In this document: in pieces, positions 16,948-26,259 of the stretch
Layout of the letters: each line of letters begins with the position of its first letter
How positions within the stretch are numbered: the stretch's first letter is position 1
Assembly: GCF_000372365.1 (NCBI RefSeq)
Contig: NZ_AQUU01000018.1
Coordinates: 1-35,503, forward strand
DNA from: Aggregatibacter actinomycetemcomitans DSM 8324
Lineage (GTDB): Bacteria > Pseudomonadota > Gammaproteobacteria > Enterobacterales > Pasteurellaceae
Direction of reading: 5' to 3'
DNA length: 35,503 bases
Program-made: the position numbers and the translations under genes
Notes under the pieces: generated by a model
What the model was told of the DNA's origin: nothing
What the model saw: only the letters and a program-made list of their open reading frames with translations
Databases searched by the model: none

Positions 16948-17646
16948 ATGTGGCGTGCTAAATATGAAAAATCGCTCACCATGCCAAGCGGCTGGCAGCA
17001 GCTTCCCAACGGAAGTGCGTATTGTAACGCATTAAGCGACTATTTTGCGTCTTGGCTTACAAAAATTTGTGGCTACCAAATTCTGAAAATCGGCGGACTC
17101 AGCGCGGAAATTACCTGCGATTTGCCGCTGCGCCATCAAATCAGTGTCAATGAAAAAACGCCTCCGAATCTGACCGCACTTTTGGGCGACTATCACTCCG
17201 TCGTGCAAAGCAAACTGACCGAATTGCCTTTTATCGAACAACACATCGATGCCTGTATTTTAACCAATACCCTTAATTTTGTGCAGGATCCGCACCAGGT
17301 TCTGCGCGAAACCCATCGGGTGCTGGCAGACGACGGTTATTTGTTTCTCAGTCTGTTTAACCCGTTGAGCACTTTTATGTTTAAGACCAGACTGGGGGAA
17401 TTTCCGTTACGCCATTACTGTGCCTGGCGCGTTGCGGATTGGTTGGAATTATTGAATTTTGAGATTCTGGAACAACAAAATTTGGCGCTGAATGAACGAC
17501 AAAGCGGCTGGTTTTCGCCGCTTATCGTGATGGTAGCGCAAAAACGTACTTATCCTTTAATCCTCAATCCAAAAAAAGTGCGGTCAAAAATCCCGGCGTT
17601 TTTACAACCTGCAGAAGCCTTGAAAGCGGCGGGGGAAAATCCGTAG
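16948..17646 (+). CDS. yafS: SAM-dependent methyltransferase, YafS-like
   Basis: This is a class I methyltransferase-fold protein of unknown substrate. The 232-residue sequence includes GYQILKIGGLSAE where motif I would be, and FIEQHIDACILTNTLNFVQDPHQVLRETHRVLADDGYLFLSLFNP. The last stretch is the typical post-motif region of methyltransferase type 11 domains. Motif I lacks the classical GxGxG pattern, as in YafS proteins generally, so activity is uncertain. Its divergent position next to gloB is the same as in E. coli, which supports the name. It carries uptake signals near 17180 and 17577, the second close to the 3' end. Confidence 0.85.
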   Translation: MWRAKYEKSLTMPSGWQQLPNGSAYCNALSDYFASWLTKICGYQILKIGGLSAEITCDLPLRHQISVNEKTPPNLTALLGDYHSVVQSKLTELPFIEQHIDACILTNTLNFVQDPHQVLRETHRVLADDGYLFLSLFNPLSTFMFKTRLGEFPLRHYCAWRVADWLELLNFEILEQQNLALNERQSGWFSPLIVMVAQKRTYPLILNPKKVRSKIPAFLQPAEALKAAGENP

Positions 17647-17654
17647 AAATGAAA

Positions 17655-17692
17655 AAAACGGCCAGAAAACAAGTTCCGACCGTTTAGTTTTA
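17655..17692. terminator. Terminator between convergent yafS and the PTS gene
   Basis: AAACGG and CCGTTT form a short stem around 17656-17684 with flanking A-runs and T-runs. It suits convergent transcription, but the stem is short with mismatches. Confidence 0.5.
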
Positions 17693-17703
17693 TAATGCAC
17701 CAG

Positions 17704-19197
17704 CTAATCTTCTTTGCCTAAAATCTGATTGATTTCGCTCTTATATAACACGGCTTTTGCACCATAAATGGCTTGCACGCCGCCGCCCACTTCCAGCACA
17801 TCAATGGCACCCAAGGCTTTCAAACGCGGTTTATCCACCAATTTAACGTCCTTCACCGCCACGCGCAGACGGGTAATGCACGCGTCCACATTTTCAATAT
17901 TCTCACTATTGCCGAGGGCTTTAATGATCTCGTGCGCATTTTCCGTTAACGAAGACGTTTGTTGTTCAACCGCGTCATCCTGCTCTTCTGCACGTCCCGG
18001 GGTCATGACGTTAAATTTGGTAATCAGGAAACGGAAGCTGAAATAATACAACGCCGCCCAGCCGATGCCCACCCAAATGACTTTAAGCCAGTTGGTATTG
18101 TCGTTGCCTTGTAAGATACCGAACAGCAAGAAGTCGATAAAACCGCCGGAGAAGGTGTTGCCAATGGAAATGTTCAAAATGTCGGCGATGTAGAAGGAAA
18201 CGCCGTCTAAAAAGGCGTGGAACACATACAACCAAGGAGCGACGAACAAGAACATGAATTCGATAGGCTCGGTAATGCCGGTAATGAAAGAGGTGAGCGC
18301 CGCGCCTAAAAATAAACCACCGATGGCGTTACGGCGCGCTTTCGGCACACAGTGATACATTGCCAAACAGGCTGCCGGCAAGCCGAACATCATGGTGTCG
18401 AAACGTCCGGCAAAGAAACGCGTACCTTCGGTAAATAGCCCTTGATGGTTCGGATCCGCCAATTGGACGAAGAAAATCTTTTGCGCGCCGATAATGGTTT
18501 CGCCGTTGACGATTTCCGTGCCGCCTAATTCGGTGTACCAGAACAGCGGGTAAATCATGTGGTGCAACCCTACCGCGCCGCATAAACGCATTAAGAAACC
18601 GTAGAAGAAAGTGCCGATTGCGCCCATAGAAGCGATATGTTCACCCGCAGACAATAACCAATTTTGGAAGGTCGGCCAAATTAAGAAGAAAATCGCTCCC
18701 ACAAAAATCGCGGCAAATGCCGTCACAATTGGCACAAAACGCGAACCGCCGAAGAAGCCTAAAATTTGCGGCAACTGAATGTTGTGATATTTGTTATGCA
18801 GTTTTACCGTAATCAAGCCCATCACCAACGCGCCAATGACGCCCGTATCAATGCTTTTGGTTTCCGGCGAAAACAACGGAATTAACGCCGAAATGGTGCC
18901 TGTAATGATCAAATAACCGACCACCGCCGCCAATGCTGCTACGCCTTTATCCCGTTTCGCCAAGCCGATGCCCAAACCGATACACAACAAAAGTGCCAAA
19001 TTGCCGAACACGACCGAGCCTGCGGCGGACATAATCTGAAAAACGCCCTGCAATGCCGGGTTATCCAATAAAGGATACGCCTGCACAGTGGCTTTATTGG
19101 ACAACGCACCGCCAATCCCTAACAGCAAACCGGCAGCGGGCAAAATGGCAATAGGCAACATAAATGCCTTTCCGACTTGTTGAAGTTGTTTAAACAT
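17704..19197 (-). CDS. ptsG: PTS glucose-type transporter EIICB (PtsG/MalX family)
   Basis: The protein takes up and phosphorylates a hexose, probably glucose, across the inner membrane using phosphate from EIIA/HPr. The IIC domain (about residues 1-385) begins MFKQLQQVGKAFMLPIAILPAAG and includes GFFGGSRFVPI, GLHHMIYPLFWYTELGG, TGITEPIEFMFLFVAP and GNTFSGGFIDFLLFGIL. After the TPGR linker comes the IIB domain with the phosphorylated Cys440 in DACITRLRV. The length is 497 residues. The ATG at 19197 is chosen over a GTG at 19215 because GAGGAGAG lies just upstream and MFKQL is the family start. The sequence lies between PtsG and MalX, so the exact sugar is uncertain. No IIA gene is adjacent. 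Confidence 0.85.
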   Translation of the reverse strand: MFKQLQQVGKAFMLPIAILPAAGLLLGIGGALSNKATVQAYPLLDNPALQGVFQIMSAAGSVVFGNLALLLCIGLGIGLAKRDKGVAALAAVVGYLIITGTISALIPLFSPETKSIDTGVIGALVMGLITVKLHNKYHNIQLPQILGFFGGSRFVPIVTAFAAIFVGAIFFLIWPTFQNWLLSAGEHIASMGAIGTFFYGFLMRLCGAVGLHHMIYPLFWYTELGGTEIVNGETIIGAQKIFFVQLADPNHQGLFTEGTRFFAGRFDTMMFGLPAACLAMYHCVPKARRNAIGGLFLGAALTSFITGITEPIEFMFLFVAPWLYVFHAFLDGVSFYIADILNISIGNTFSGGFIDFLLFGILQGNDNTNWLKVIWVGIGWAALYYFSFRFLITKFNVMTPGRAEEQDDAVEQQTSSLTENAHEIIKALGNSENIENVDACITRLRVAVKDVKLVDKPRLKALGAIDVLEVGGGVQAIYGAKAVLYKSEINQILGKED

Positions 19198-19340
19198 AAA
19201 TTCTCTCCTCTTCACGACGCAATTTATGATTTATCTTGAAATATTTTATGGAGTTACATTTCTAAATATTAACTATTTTTTGGAATATTACTTAAATACT
19301 TGACGAAAAAACATGACTGAGATCGCATTTTAAGCAAAAA

Positions 19341-19361
19341 AAATCGGCACCGAAGTGCCGA
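19341..19361 (-). terminator. Terminator of the DUF1508 gene
   Basis: TCGGCAC (19344-19350) and GTGCCGA (19355-19361) form a 7-bp perfect stem with a 4-base loop. On the minus strand the stem is followed by a long T-run (A-run at 19336-19343 on plus). Confidence 0.85.
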
Positions 19362-19385
19362 CAATCCCAATCTATTTTATGTATA

Positions 19386-19724
19386 TTATACGGTAAGATC
19401 CCGAATATCTTCGCTGGAAGCGTTGTTCATTACGGACTCTACACCTTTTTGTGCAGCAGCTTGCGAAGAATAATATTGGCTGCGACCGATTTCCTGATGA
19501 TTTGCCGCTTTTAATACGAAATAAGGCTGATCATTTTTTGTGGTACGAAATTCAAAGTTTTTTGCATCCACTCCGTTTTTTTGCACGGAGGCAATGCCGT
19601 TTTGCGCGGAGGCTTTCGATTTGTAAAGCTCGCTGGTTAAAATAATTTGTCCGTTAGTTGCCATTAAATTGAACATAAATTGTCCATCTTTTGCTAATTT
19701 TAATTCGTAATATCCTTGTGCCAT
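19386..19724 (-). CDS. DUF1508 protein with two repeats (YegP-like)
   Basis: The 112-residue protein consists of two tandem DUF1508 units. The first (about residues 4-50) reads YYELKLAKDGQFMFNLMATNGQ...SELYKSKASAQNGIASV. The second (about 57-105) reads FEFRTTKNDQPYFVLKAANHQ...SQYYSSQAAAQKGVESV. Each unit is a small beta-alpha fold, and the pair is typical of E. coli YegP. The function is unknown; the family often accompanies stress responses. It has a good terminator and a ribosome binding site (GGGAGAAATTAAA) and is probably transcribed alone. Confidence 0.93.
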   Translation of the reverse strand: MAQGYYELKLAKDGQFMFNLMATNGQIILTSELYKSKASAQNGIASVQKNGVDAKNFEFRTTKNDQPYFVLKAANHQEIGRSQYYSSQAAAQKGVESVMNNASSEDIRDLTV

Positions 19725-19899
19725 TTTAATTTCTCCCGGGTTTAATCGTTACTTAACAGTTATTTTGTTCCTTGCCGAAAAGGCATATTTTTGACTCTTT
19801 CCCTCAATTAAAAGTTCCTATAAAAAATCGCCTGCACAACCGCCCTCGGCAAAATATGCTAGAATGCGGCCCATTCAAACAAAACATCGGGAGAACATC

Positions 19900-21105
19900 A
19901 TGGCCGGAATTTATCCGCTTAACGGCAGCCTTCAACATTATGTATGGGGCGGAGAAAATTACATTCCGAATTTATTGCATATCAATAAAACACAGGCACA
20001 TTATGCCGAATACTGGCTCGGTGCGCATACTTCCGCGCCGTCACAGGTTGTCACCGCGCAAGGTGAAATGCCGCTGAGCAATTTTTTACAAAAAAATCCG
20101 ACCGCACTTGGTGCGCAAAGTCGTAGTTTATTTGGTGAAAATCTGCCTTATTTACTCAAAATTTTAGATGTTGCCAATCCCCTTTCCATTCAGTTGCATC
20201 CGACCAAAAAACAAGCAGAAATCGGCTTTGCACAGGAAAATGCGGCGGGCATTGCGTTAAACGATCCGAAACGAACTTATAAAGATGATAATCACAAACC
20301 GGAAATGATGATCGCACTATCCGATTTCTGGCTTTTGCACGGTTTTAAAACCAAAGATAAGATTCTCGATACCCTTCGCCAACGTCCATCATTAGCGAAT
20401 TTGGCAACAAAACTTGAATCACAAAATGTATCGGATTTTTACGCCGATCTGATGCTGGCGAAACAGGATCAACTGGCACAATGGCTTTTACCGATTATTG
20501 ACGCGCAACAAAACGCCTTTGAGCAAAATCAGCTCTCTCCGCAGGATCCCGATTATTGGGTGCTTTACACGCTGCACGCCATGAATATTTCCAGAGATAA
20601 ACTGGATGCAGGCTTGATGTGTTTCTACCTATTCAACATTGTCAATTTACATGTCGGCGAAGGCATTTTTCAGGCGGCAGGGATTCCCCACGCCTATTTA
20701 CGCGGTCAAAATATTGAATTAATGGCGTGCTCCGACAATGTGATTCGCGGCGGTTTGACACCGAAGCACGTCGATATTGAGCAATTATTGAACGTTATTG
20801 ACTACCGCGAAGTGATTCCGCAAGTGATCGCACCCGCACCGAAAGACGCCGTTTATTACACCTATTCAACGCCTGCTGAAGATTTTGCATTGAGCAATTT
20901 ACGCTATGCGAAAAACACTGAATTTTCTGACCGCACTTTAAACGGCACAATTCTGTTTGTGATGGAAGGTGAAATGACACTGGAAGGCGACGGGCAAAAA
21001 CTCACCTTAAAGCAAGGACAGGCGGCGTTTATTGAAGCGGATACAGAATACCACGTACAGGGCACTCAAGCAGGCTATGCCGTGCTAGCGGGCGTACCCA
21101 CTTAG
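19900..21105 (+). CDS. manA: Mannose-6-phosphate isomerase, class I
   Basis: ManA interconverts mannose-6-phosphate and fructose-6-phosphate, supplying GDP-sugar synthesis and mannose use. The 401-residue protein begins MAGIYPLNGSLQHYVWGG. It shows the zinc-ligand motifs SIQLHPTKKQAE (Gln and His), DDNHKPEM (Glu), and IPHAYLRGQNIELMACSDNVIRGGLTPKH with the second His and the family signature arginine. The ATG at 19900 is preferred over the upstream start at 19864 because GGGAG lies 6 bases before it and known type I enzymes start there. Uptake signals are present near 20100 and 20930. Confidence 0.95.
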   Translation: MAGIYPLNGSLQHYVWGGENYIPNLLHINKTQAHYAEYWLGAHTSAPSQVVTAQGEMPLSNFLQKNPTALGAQSRSLFGENLPYLLKILDVANPLSIQLHPTKKQAEIGFAQENAAGIALNDPKRTYKDDNHKPEMMIALSDFWLLHGFKTKDKILDTLRQRPSLANLATKLESQNVSDFYADLMLAKQDQLAQWLLPIIDAQQNAFEQNQLSPQDPDYWVLYTLHAMNISRDKLDAGLMCFYLFNIVNLHVGEGIFQAAGIPHAYLRGQNIELMACSDNVIRGGLTPKHVDIEQLLNVIDYREVIPQVIAPAPKDAVYYTYSTPAEDFALSNLRYAKNTEFSDRTLNGTILFVMEGEMTLEGDGQKLTLKQGQAAFIEADTEYHVQGTQAGYAVLAGVPT

Positions 21106-21195
21106 TTTTTTTACTTTTCTTCACTCCTTCGTTCACGAGGGAAGAAACGTGTTTTTACAAACATTTATGATGTCACACACAATATAGGAACGACT

Positions 21196-22959
21196 ATGAC
21201 ACAACAAACTTTTATTCCCGGCAAAGATGCCGCCCTTGAGGAAAGTATTGAAAAATTTCAGCAAAAACTGACCGCACTTGGCTTTCATATTGAAGAAGCT
21301 TCGTGGTTAAATCCGGTGCCGAACGTGTGGTCGGTGCATATTCGCGACAAAGACTGCCCGCAATGTTTTTCCAACGGTAAAGGCGCCAGCAAAAAAGCGG
21401 CGTTAGCATCGGCATTGGGCGAATATTTCGAGCGACTTTCCACCAATTATTTCTGGACGGATTTCTATTTAGGGCAAAGCATTGCCAACAGCGATTTTGT
21501 GCATTATCCGAACGAAAAATGGTTCCCCATTGAAGATGAAGCCCTGTTACCACGCGGCATTTTAGACGATCATTTATTTGAACATTTCGATCCGAATCAG
21601 GAACTTACGCCTGAACTTTTGGTGGATTTGCAATCAGGCAATTACGAACGTGGCATTGTCGCCGTGCCCTATGTACGCCAATCGGATCAACAGGCGGTGT
21701 ATATTCCGCAAAATATCATTTCCAATCTGTACGTCTCTAACGGCATGTCCGCCGGTAACAGCCAATTTGAAGCACGTGTGCAAGGTTTATCGGAAGTGTT
21801 TGAACGCTATGTAAAAAACAAAATCATCGCCGAATCCATCAGTTTGCCGCTTATTCCGCAAGACGTGATGGCACGTTATCCGTCTATTCAGGCATCCATT
21901 GAAAAGCTGGAACAGGAAGGCTTCCCGATTTTGGCGTATGACGCGTCTCTCGGCGGAAAATATCCGGTGATTTGTGTGATTTTACTCAACCCGACCAATG
22001 GCACCTGCTTCGCTTCCTTCGGTGCGCACCCGAAATTCCAAGTGGCATTGGAGCGCACCGTTACCGAATTATTGCAAGGTCGCAGCTTAAAAGATTTGGA
22101 TGTATTCGCGCCGCCGTCTTTCAATAATGACGATGTCGCTGAACACGCCAATCTGGAAACCCACTTTATCGATTCCAGCGGTTTAATCTCTTGGGATTTA
22201 TTCAAAAACACGCCGGATTACGACTTCGCCGACTGGAATTTCTCCGGTAAAGACACCCACGAAGAATACGACAATCTGATGGCGATTTTCCGTGCGGAAA
22301 ACAAAGAAGTTTACATTATGGATTACAACCATTTGAGCGTTTATGCCTGCCGTATCATTGTGCCGGGCATGTCCGATATTTATCCTGCCGACGATTTAAT
22401 TTACGCCAACAGCAACATGGGCATGGACTGGCGCGAAATTCTGTTGGATTTACCGCATTTCCACCATGAAAAAGAAACCTATCAGGAATTGTTGGAAGAA
22501 CTGGATGAGCAAGGCATTGACGACGCCATCCGCGTACGCGAATTTATCGGCATCGTGGCGCCCAAAGGCAGCGGCTGGACAACATTGCGCATCGGCGAAT
22601 TAAAATCCATGCTTTACCTCGCCTTGGGCGATCTGGAAATGGCGCTGGATTGGGCAAACTGGGCATACAACATGAACGGCTCCGTATTCACCGCCGAACG
22701 TGCCAACTATTACCGTTGTTTAATCAGTAGCCTTGAGTTGTTCATGGATGGCAATCGCGATCCGCAACAATACCGCATGGTGTTCGACAAAATGTACGGC
22801 AAAGACGCCGTTGAATTTGCCTGGAACGCCATTCAGGGCGGCAATCCGTTCTACAACCTACCAGCCGGCGACGAAACCCTCGCCACGTTTAGCGAACATC
22901 AAAAGCTGCTGGCGGCATACGCCAAATTGCAAAAAGCCAAACGGGAAAATTGGCAATAA
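21196..22959 (+). CDS. ycaO: YcaO-family protein (S12 methylthiolation accessory type)
   Basis: YcaO proteins are ATP-dependent cyclodehydratase-fold enzymes. The E. coli member is reported to help RimO methylthiolate ribosomal protein S12. The 587-residue length matches that member. It starts MTQQTFIPGKDAALEESIEK and includes the conserved GKGASKKAALASALGEYFERLSTNYFW, GNSQFEARVQGLSEVFERYVK and HPKFQVALERTVTELLQGR. These are the ATP/Mg-binding glutamate-rich helices of the YcaO fold. The C-terminal TPR-like part with LYLALGDLEMALDWANWAYNMNG is also present. There is no precursor peptide or partner cyclase nearby, so a natural-product role is unlikely. Confidence 0.95.
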   Translation: MTQQTFIPGKDAALEESIEKFQQKLTALGFHIEEASWLNPVPNVWSVHIRDKDCPQCFSNGKGASKKAALASALGEYFERLSTNYFWTDFYLGQSIANSDFVHYPNEKWFPIEDEALLPRGILDDHLFEHFDPNQELTPELLVDLQSGNYERGIVAVPYVRQSDQQAVYIPQNIISNLYVSNGMSAGNSQFEARVQGLSEVFERYVKNKIIAESISLPLIPQDVMARYPSIQASIEKLEQEGFPILAYDASLGGKYPVICVILLNPTNGTCFASFGAHPKFQVALERTVTELLQGRSLKDLDVFAPPSFNNDDVAEHANLETHFIDSSGLISWDLFKNTPDYDFADWNFSGKDTHEEYDNLMAIFRAENKEVYIMDYNHLSVYACRIIVPGMSDIYPADDLIYANSNMGMDWREILLDLPHFHHEKETYQELLEELDEQGIDDAIRVREFIGIVAPKGSGWTTLRIGELKSMLYLALGDLEMALDWANWAYNMNGSVFTAERANYYRCLISSLELFMDGNRDPQQYRMVFDKMYGKDAVEFAWNAIQGGNPFYNLPAGDETLATFSEHQKLLAAYAKLQKAKRENWQ

Positions 22960-23129
22960 AGTGCGGTGTTTTTTTTAAATGTTTTTAAGGGCGAAGAAAT
23001 TGATTCACCCTTTTATTTTCTGTGAATATTTTTAAGTAAATCTTCGTTCTGTGATCTAACACATGGAAATATCAACACGTTCAAGCTATGATTAGCAAAC
23101 TGTTCCCCATAAATTATAGGAGTTTATTT

Positions 23130-23540
23130 ATGCAAACCTGGACAGCAGAAATGTGGCAAGCGGCGTTAATCGGTTTAGTGATCGGTTTCATTATCGGCTA
23201 TTTCTTATTACGCATCACCAAAGAATCCGCCAAAAAACAAGTGAAAACCGAAGCGGAATTACGCGTAGCAAAAGAACAACTGGAAAGCCAAAAACAGCAG
23301 CTGGAAAAACATTTTGCCGAAAGTGCCGACTTGTTGAAATCTCTCGCGCAGGATTATCAAAAACTGTATCAACACTTCGCGCAATCCTCTACCCGATTAT
23401 TACCTGAACTGAACGATAACTCACTGTTTCAACATGATTTATTAGACGACAAAGACAACCCTATGAACTCACAAAATACCGACGACCAACCAAAAGATTA
23501 TTCGGGAGGATCATCCGGCTTATTCAAAGCGGAAAAATAG
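23130..23540 (+). CDS. zapG: YhcB/ZapG family cell-division envelope protein (DUF1043)
   Basis: This family is an inner-membrane protein with an N-terminal anchor and a cytoplasmic coiled coil. It influences division and envelope growth in enterobacteria. The 136-residue protein has the anchor WQAALIGLVIGFIIGYFLLRIT at about residues 9-30. A long coiled coil rich in K, E and Q follows (residues 35-75, including REQLESQKQQLEKHF-like repeats), then SADLLKSLAQDYQKLYQHFAQSS and a disordered acidic tail. The ATG at 23130 is chosen over an upstream start at 23088 because TAGGAG lies 8 bases before it. An inverted pair of uptake signals makes its terminator. Confidence 0.9.
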   Translation: MQTWTAEMWQAALIGLVIGFIIGYFLLRITKESAKKQVKTEAELRVAKEQLESQKQQLEKHFAESADLLKSLAQDYQKLYQHFAQSSTRLLPELNDNSLFQHDLLDDKDNPMNSQNTDDQPKDYSGGSSGLFKAEK

Positions 23541-23566
23541 TTATTTATTAAGCTAAAAACCAATAT

Positions 23567-23612
23567 AAGTGCGGTCATAAAATTTGATTTCCAGAGTGAC
23601 CGCACTTTTTTA
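23567..23612 (+). terminator. Terminator formed by an inverted pair of uptake signals
   Basis: AAGTGCGGTCA (23567-23577) and TGACCGCACTT (23597-23607) form an 11-bp perfect stem followed by a T-run. It ends the yhcB unit. Confidence 0.92.
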
Positions 23613-23730
23613 TTTTTTATCTGAAAAGCCGTACAACCCACCGAACATTCAAGGATTTTTTTTGTCATAGCAGTTACCGAAATCGCATGGAAATTTCGAG
23701 TATGTTAATGTTTATTGGAGAACACATTTA

Positions 23731-25113
23731 ATGAAAAAACACAATTTTGTATTAACAAGTATCGCGCTCGGATTGAGCCTGTTAAGCACACCTATGTTAA
23801 GCCAAGCAGAAATTCCCGCTATTGTTGAAGAACAACAAATGCCAAGTCTGGCACCAATGTTGGAAAAAGTGTTACCTTCCGTTGTTTCCATTTCAGTAGA
23901 AGGCAAACAAAAAACTCGCTCCGCACAACAATTTGACGACATTCCCGAGGAATTCAGATTTTTCTTTGGCCCTGATATGTTTGACCGCGATCGTGCGCCG
24001 CGTAACTTTAGGGGAATCGGTTCCGGTGCAATCATCAATGCAGAAAAAGGTTACGTTTTAACAAACAACCATGTGATTAAAGATGCAGATAAAATCACCG
24101 TTCAGTTACAAGATGGTCGCGAATTTAAAGCCAAAGTCATCGGCGCAGACGAACTGTCCGATGTGGCATTAATTCAAATAGAAAAACCGAAAAATCTGAC
24201 CGCACTTAAAATCGCCGATTCCGACAAATTACGCGTGGGCGATTTCACCGTGGCAATTGGTAATCCATTTGGTTTAGGTCAAACCGTGACCTCCGGGATT
24301 GTTTCGGCGTTAGGGCGCTCCACAGGATCCGACAGTGGAATGTACGAAAACTATATCCAAACTGATGCGGCAGTCAATCGTGGTAACTCAGGTGGTCCAT
24401 TAATCAATTTGAACGGCGAATTAATCGGCATTAATACCGCCATCATCTCCCCGAGCGGCGGTAATGCGGGTATCGCCTTCGCGATTCCGAGCAACATGGC
24501 GAATAACCTGGTTCAACAAATTCTTGAATTCGGTGAGGTGCGTCGCGGCATGTTAGGCATTAAAGGCGGCGAATTAAACGCTGATTTAGCACAGGCTTTC
24601 GACATTGAAGCAAAAAAAGGCGCTTTCGTAAGTGAAGTCATTCCGGGTTCTGCCGCAGATAAAGCCGGCTTGAAAGCAGGCGATGTGATTACAGCCATAA
24701 ACGGACAATCTATTTCCAGTTTCGCCGAAATGCGCGCTAAAATCGCCACGTCCGGTGCAGGCAAAGAAATTGAGTTAACGTATTTACGTGATAGCAAGTC
24801 CAACACCACAAAAGTAGTCTTACAATCCGATGACAAAATCCAAACCAGTGCCGGCAATTTGCTCCCTGCACTAGACGGCGCGGAATTAAATAATTACGAC
24901 GAAAAAGGCCTTAAAGGCGTATCTGTGGGCAAAATAAAAACCGGTTCTTTGGCAGAACAACGTGGTTTAAAAACCGGTGATGTGATTATCGGAATCAATC
25001 GCCAGAAAATAGAAAATCTCGGACAACTGCGCAAAGAGTTAGATAAAAAACCGTCTGCCGTTGCCTTGAACATTATTCGTGGCGATAGTAACTTCTATTT
25101 ACTGGTGCAATAA
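23731..25113 (+). CDS. degP: Periplasmic serine protease, DegP/DegQ (HtrA) family
   Basis: HtrA proteins degrade or refold damaged envelope proteins. The 460-residue precursor has a signal peptide (about residues 1-26, ending LSQAEIPA). The trypsin-like domain has the catalytic triad His114 (LTNNHVIKD), Asp144 (ELSDVALIQI) and Ser220 (RGNSGGPLINLNG). Two PDZ domains lie at about residues 260-350 and 375-455, each with the peptide-binding loop (RGMLGIKG and LKGVSVGK). The loop after the signal peptide is short, as in DegQ rather than E. coli DegP. Such proteins in Haemophilus are named HtrA or DegP, so either label fits. It has its own terminator. Confidence 0.95.
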   Translation: MKKHNFVLTSIALGLSLLSTPMLSQAEIPAIVEEQQMPSLAPMLEKVLPSVVSISVEGKQKTRSAQQFDDIPEEFRFFFGPDMFDRDRAPRNFRGIGSGAIINAEKGYVLTNNHVIKDADKITVQLQDGREFKAKVIGADELSDVALIQIEKPKNLTALKIADSDKLRVGDFTVAIGNPFGLGQTVTSGIVSALGRSTGSDSGMYENYIQTDAAVNRGNSGGPLINLNGELIGINTAIISPSGGNAGIAFAIPSNMANNLVQQILEFGEVRRGMLGIKGGELNADLAQAFDIEAKKGAFVSEVIPGSAADKAGLKAGDVITAINGQSISSFAEMRAKIATSGAGKEIELTYLRDSKSNTTKVVLQSDDKIQTSAGNLLPALDGAELNNYDEKGLKGVSVGKIKTGSLAEQRGLKTGDVIIGINRQKIENLGQLRKELDKKPSAVALNIIRGDSNFYLLVQ

Positions 25114-25133
25114 TCTGCAATAAAAATACCAAT

Positions 25134-25157
25134 CCGCACGTAAAACGTGCGGTTTTT
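25134..25157 (+). terminator. Terminator after degP
   Basis: CCGCACGT (25134-25141) and ACGTGCGG (25145-25152) make an 8-bp perfect stem followed by five T. Confidence 0.9.
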
Positions 25158-25210
25158 AGGCTACCCTATAAGGGCTTAGTACTTCACATGCCCTTCAAAG
25201 GAATCCACCA

Positions 25211-26215
25211 TTAACGCAAATACTTATTCTCTTCCGTCTCCGGTTCTAAATCGAGTTTTTCCATCAGCAGACGGTCGCCGTCTTCTTCCGGGTTGCCGGT
25301 GACGAGGAGTTTGTCGCCGTAGAAAATGGAATTAGCGCCTGCCATGAAGCACATTGCCTGCATTTCTTCGCTCATGCCCTGGCGACCGGCGGATAAGCGC
25401 ACATAGCTGTTCGGCATGGTGATACGCGCCACGGCGATGGTGCGGACAAATTCCGTCCAATCCAGTTCTTCTGCATCGGCAAGCGGCGTGCCTTCAATTT
25501 TCACTAATTGGTTAATCGGAACGGATTCCGGTTGCGGATCCAAATTGGCAAGGCTGGCGATAAGCCCCGCCCGTTCTTTGCGGGTTTCGTTCATGCCGAC
25601 AATGCCGCCACAGCATACTTTCAAGCCCGCTTTGCGTACTTTGCCCAAGGTGCTGATACGATCATCGAAACGGCGTGTGCCGATAACTTCGCTGTAATGC
25701 TCCGGCGCGGTATCTAAATTGTGGTTGTAATAATCCAAGCCTGCGTCTTTTAATTCTTCCGCCATGCCGTCTTGCAATAAGCCGAAGGTGCCACAGGTTT
25801 CCATGCCGAGGGCTTTCACCGCCTTGATAATTTCCGTCACTTTGGCGATGTCTTTCGGTTTCGGTCCGCGCCACGCCGCGCCCATACAAAAACGCCCCGC
25901 CCCACGGGCTTTGGCAATTTTCGCTTTGGCGACGATTTCTTCCACGTCCAATAATTGCTGATTTTGCACGCCCGTTTGATAACGCGCCGATTGCGGGCAA
26001 TAACCGCAATCCTCAGGACAGCCGCCGGTTTTAATGGACATTAAGGTTGAAAGCTGAATGGCGCGTGGATTGAAATTCTGACGATGCACTTGCGCCGCGC
26101 GGTAAACCAAATCTAAAAACGGGGTTTCAAACAACGCTTCTACTTTGCACACCGACCAATATTCCACGCTCGGGTGCGGGGTGATGGAGTAAATTTGCAG
26201 GGTACTGGTTAACAT
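25211..26215 (-). CDS. bioB: Biotin synthase
   Basis: BioB is a radical-SAM enzyme that inserts sulfur into dethiobiotin as the last step of biotin synthesis. The 334-residue protein has the CxxxCxxC cluster motif at Cys66, Cys70 and Cys73 ([20 protein letters not shown]), [22 protein letters not shown], and [18 protein letters not shown]. The end includes [10 protein letters not shown] and [15 protein letters not shown]. The ATG at 26215 is chosen over 26269 because AAGGAGA lies directly upstream. It begins 44 bases after thiQ on the same strand with no terminator between, so it may be transcribed with the thiamine transporter. No other biotin gene is nearby. An uptake signal sits in the gap (26247-26255). 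Confidence 0.95.
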   Translation of the reverse strand: MLTSTLQIYSITPHPSVEYWSVCKVEALFETPFLDLVYRAAQVHRQNFNPRAIQLSTLMSIKTGGCPEDCGYCPQSARYQTGVQNQQLLDVEEIVAKAKIAKARGAGRFCMGAAWRGPKPKDIAKVTEIIKAVKALGMETCGTFGLLQDGMAEELKDAGLDYYNHNLDTAPEHYSEVIGTRRFDDRISTLGKVRKAGLKVCCGGIVGMNETRKERAGLIASLANLDPQPESVPINQLVKIEGTPLADAEELDWTEFVRTIAVARITMPNSYVRLSAGRQGMSEEMQAMCFMAGANSIFYGDKLLVTGNPEEDGDRLLMEKLDLEPETEENKYLR

Positions 26216-26259
26216 AGGTCTCCTTGAATGAATCTTTTTAATAGAAAGTGCGGTACATT

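Noticed and set aside
21196-22959. YcaO as part of a thiazole/oxazole peptide cluster
   Set aside because: The length and sequence fit the stand-alone E. coli YcaO type, and no precursor peptide, E1-like or dehydrogenase gene is nearby.
23051-23070. Possible CRP site upstream of yhcB (TGTGATCTAACACA)
   Set aside because: The right half lacks TCACA and the match is mostly one-sided.
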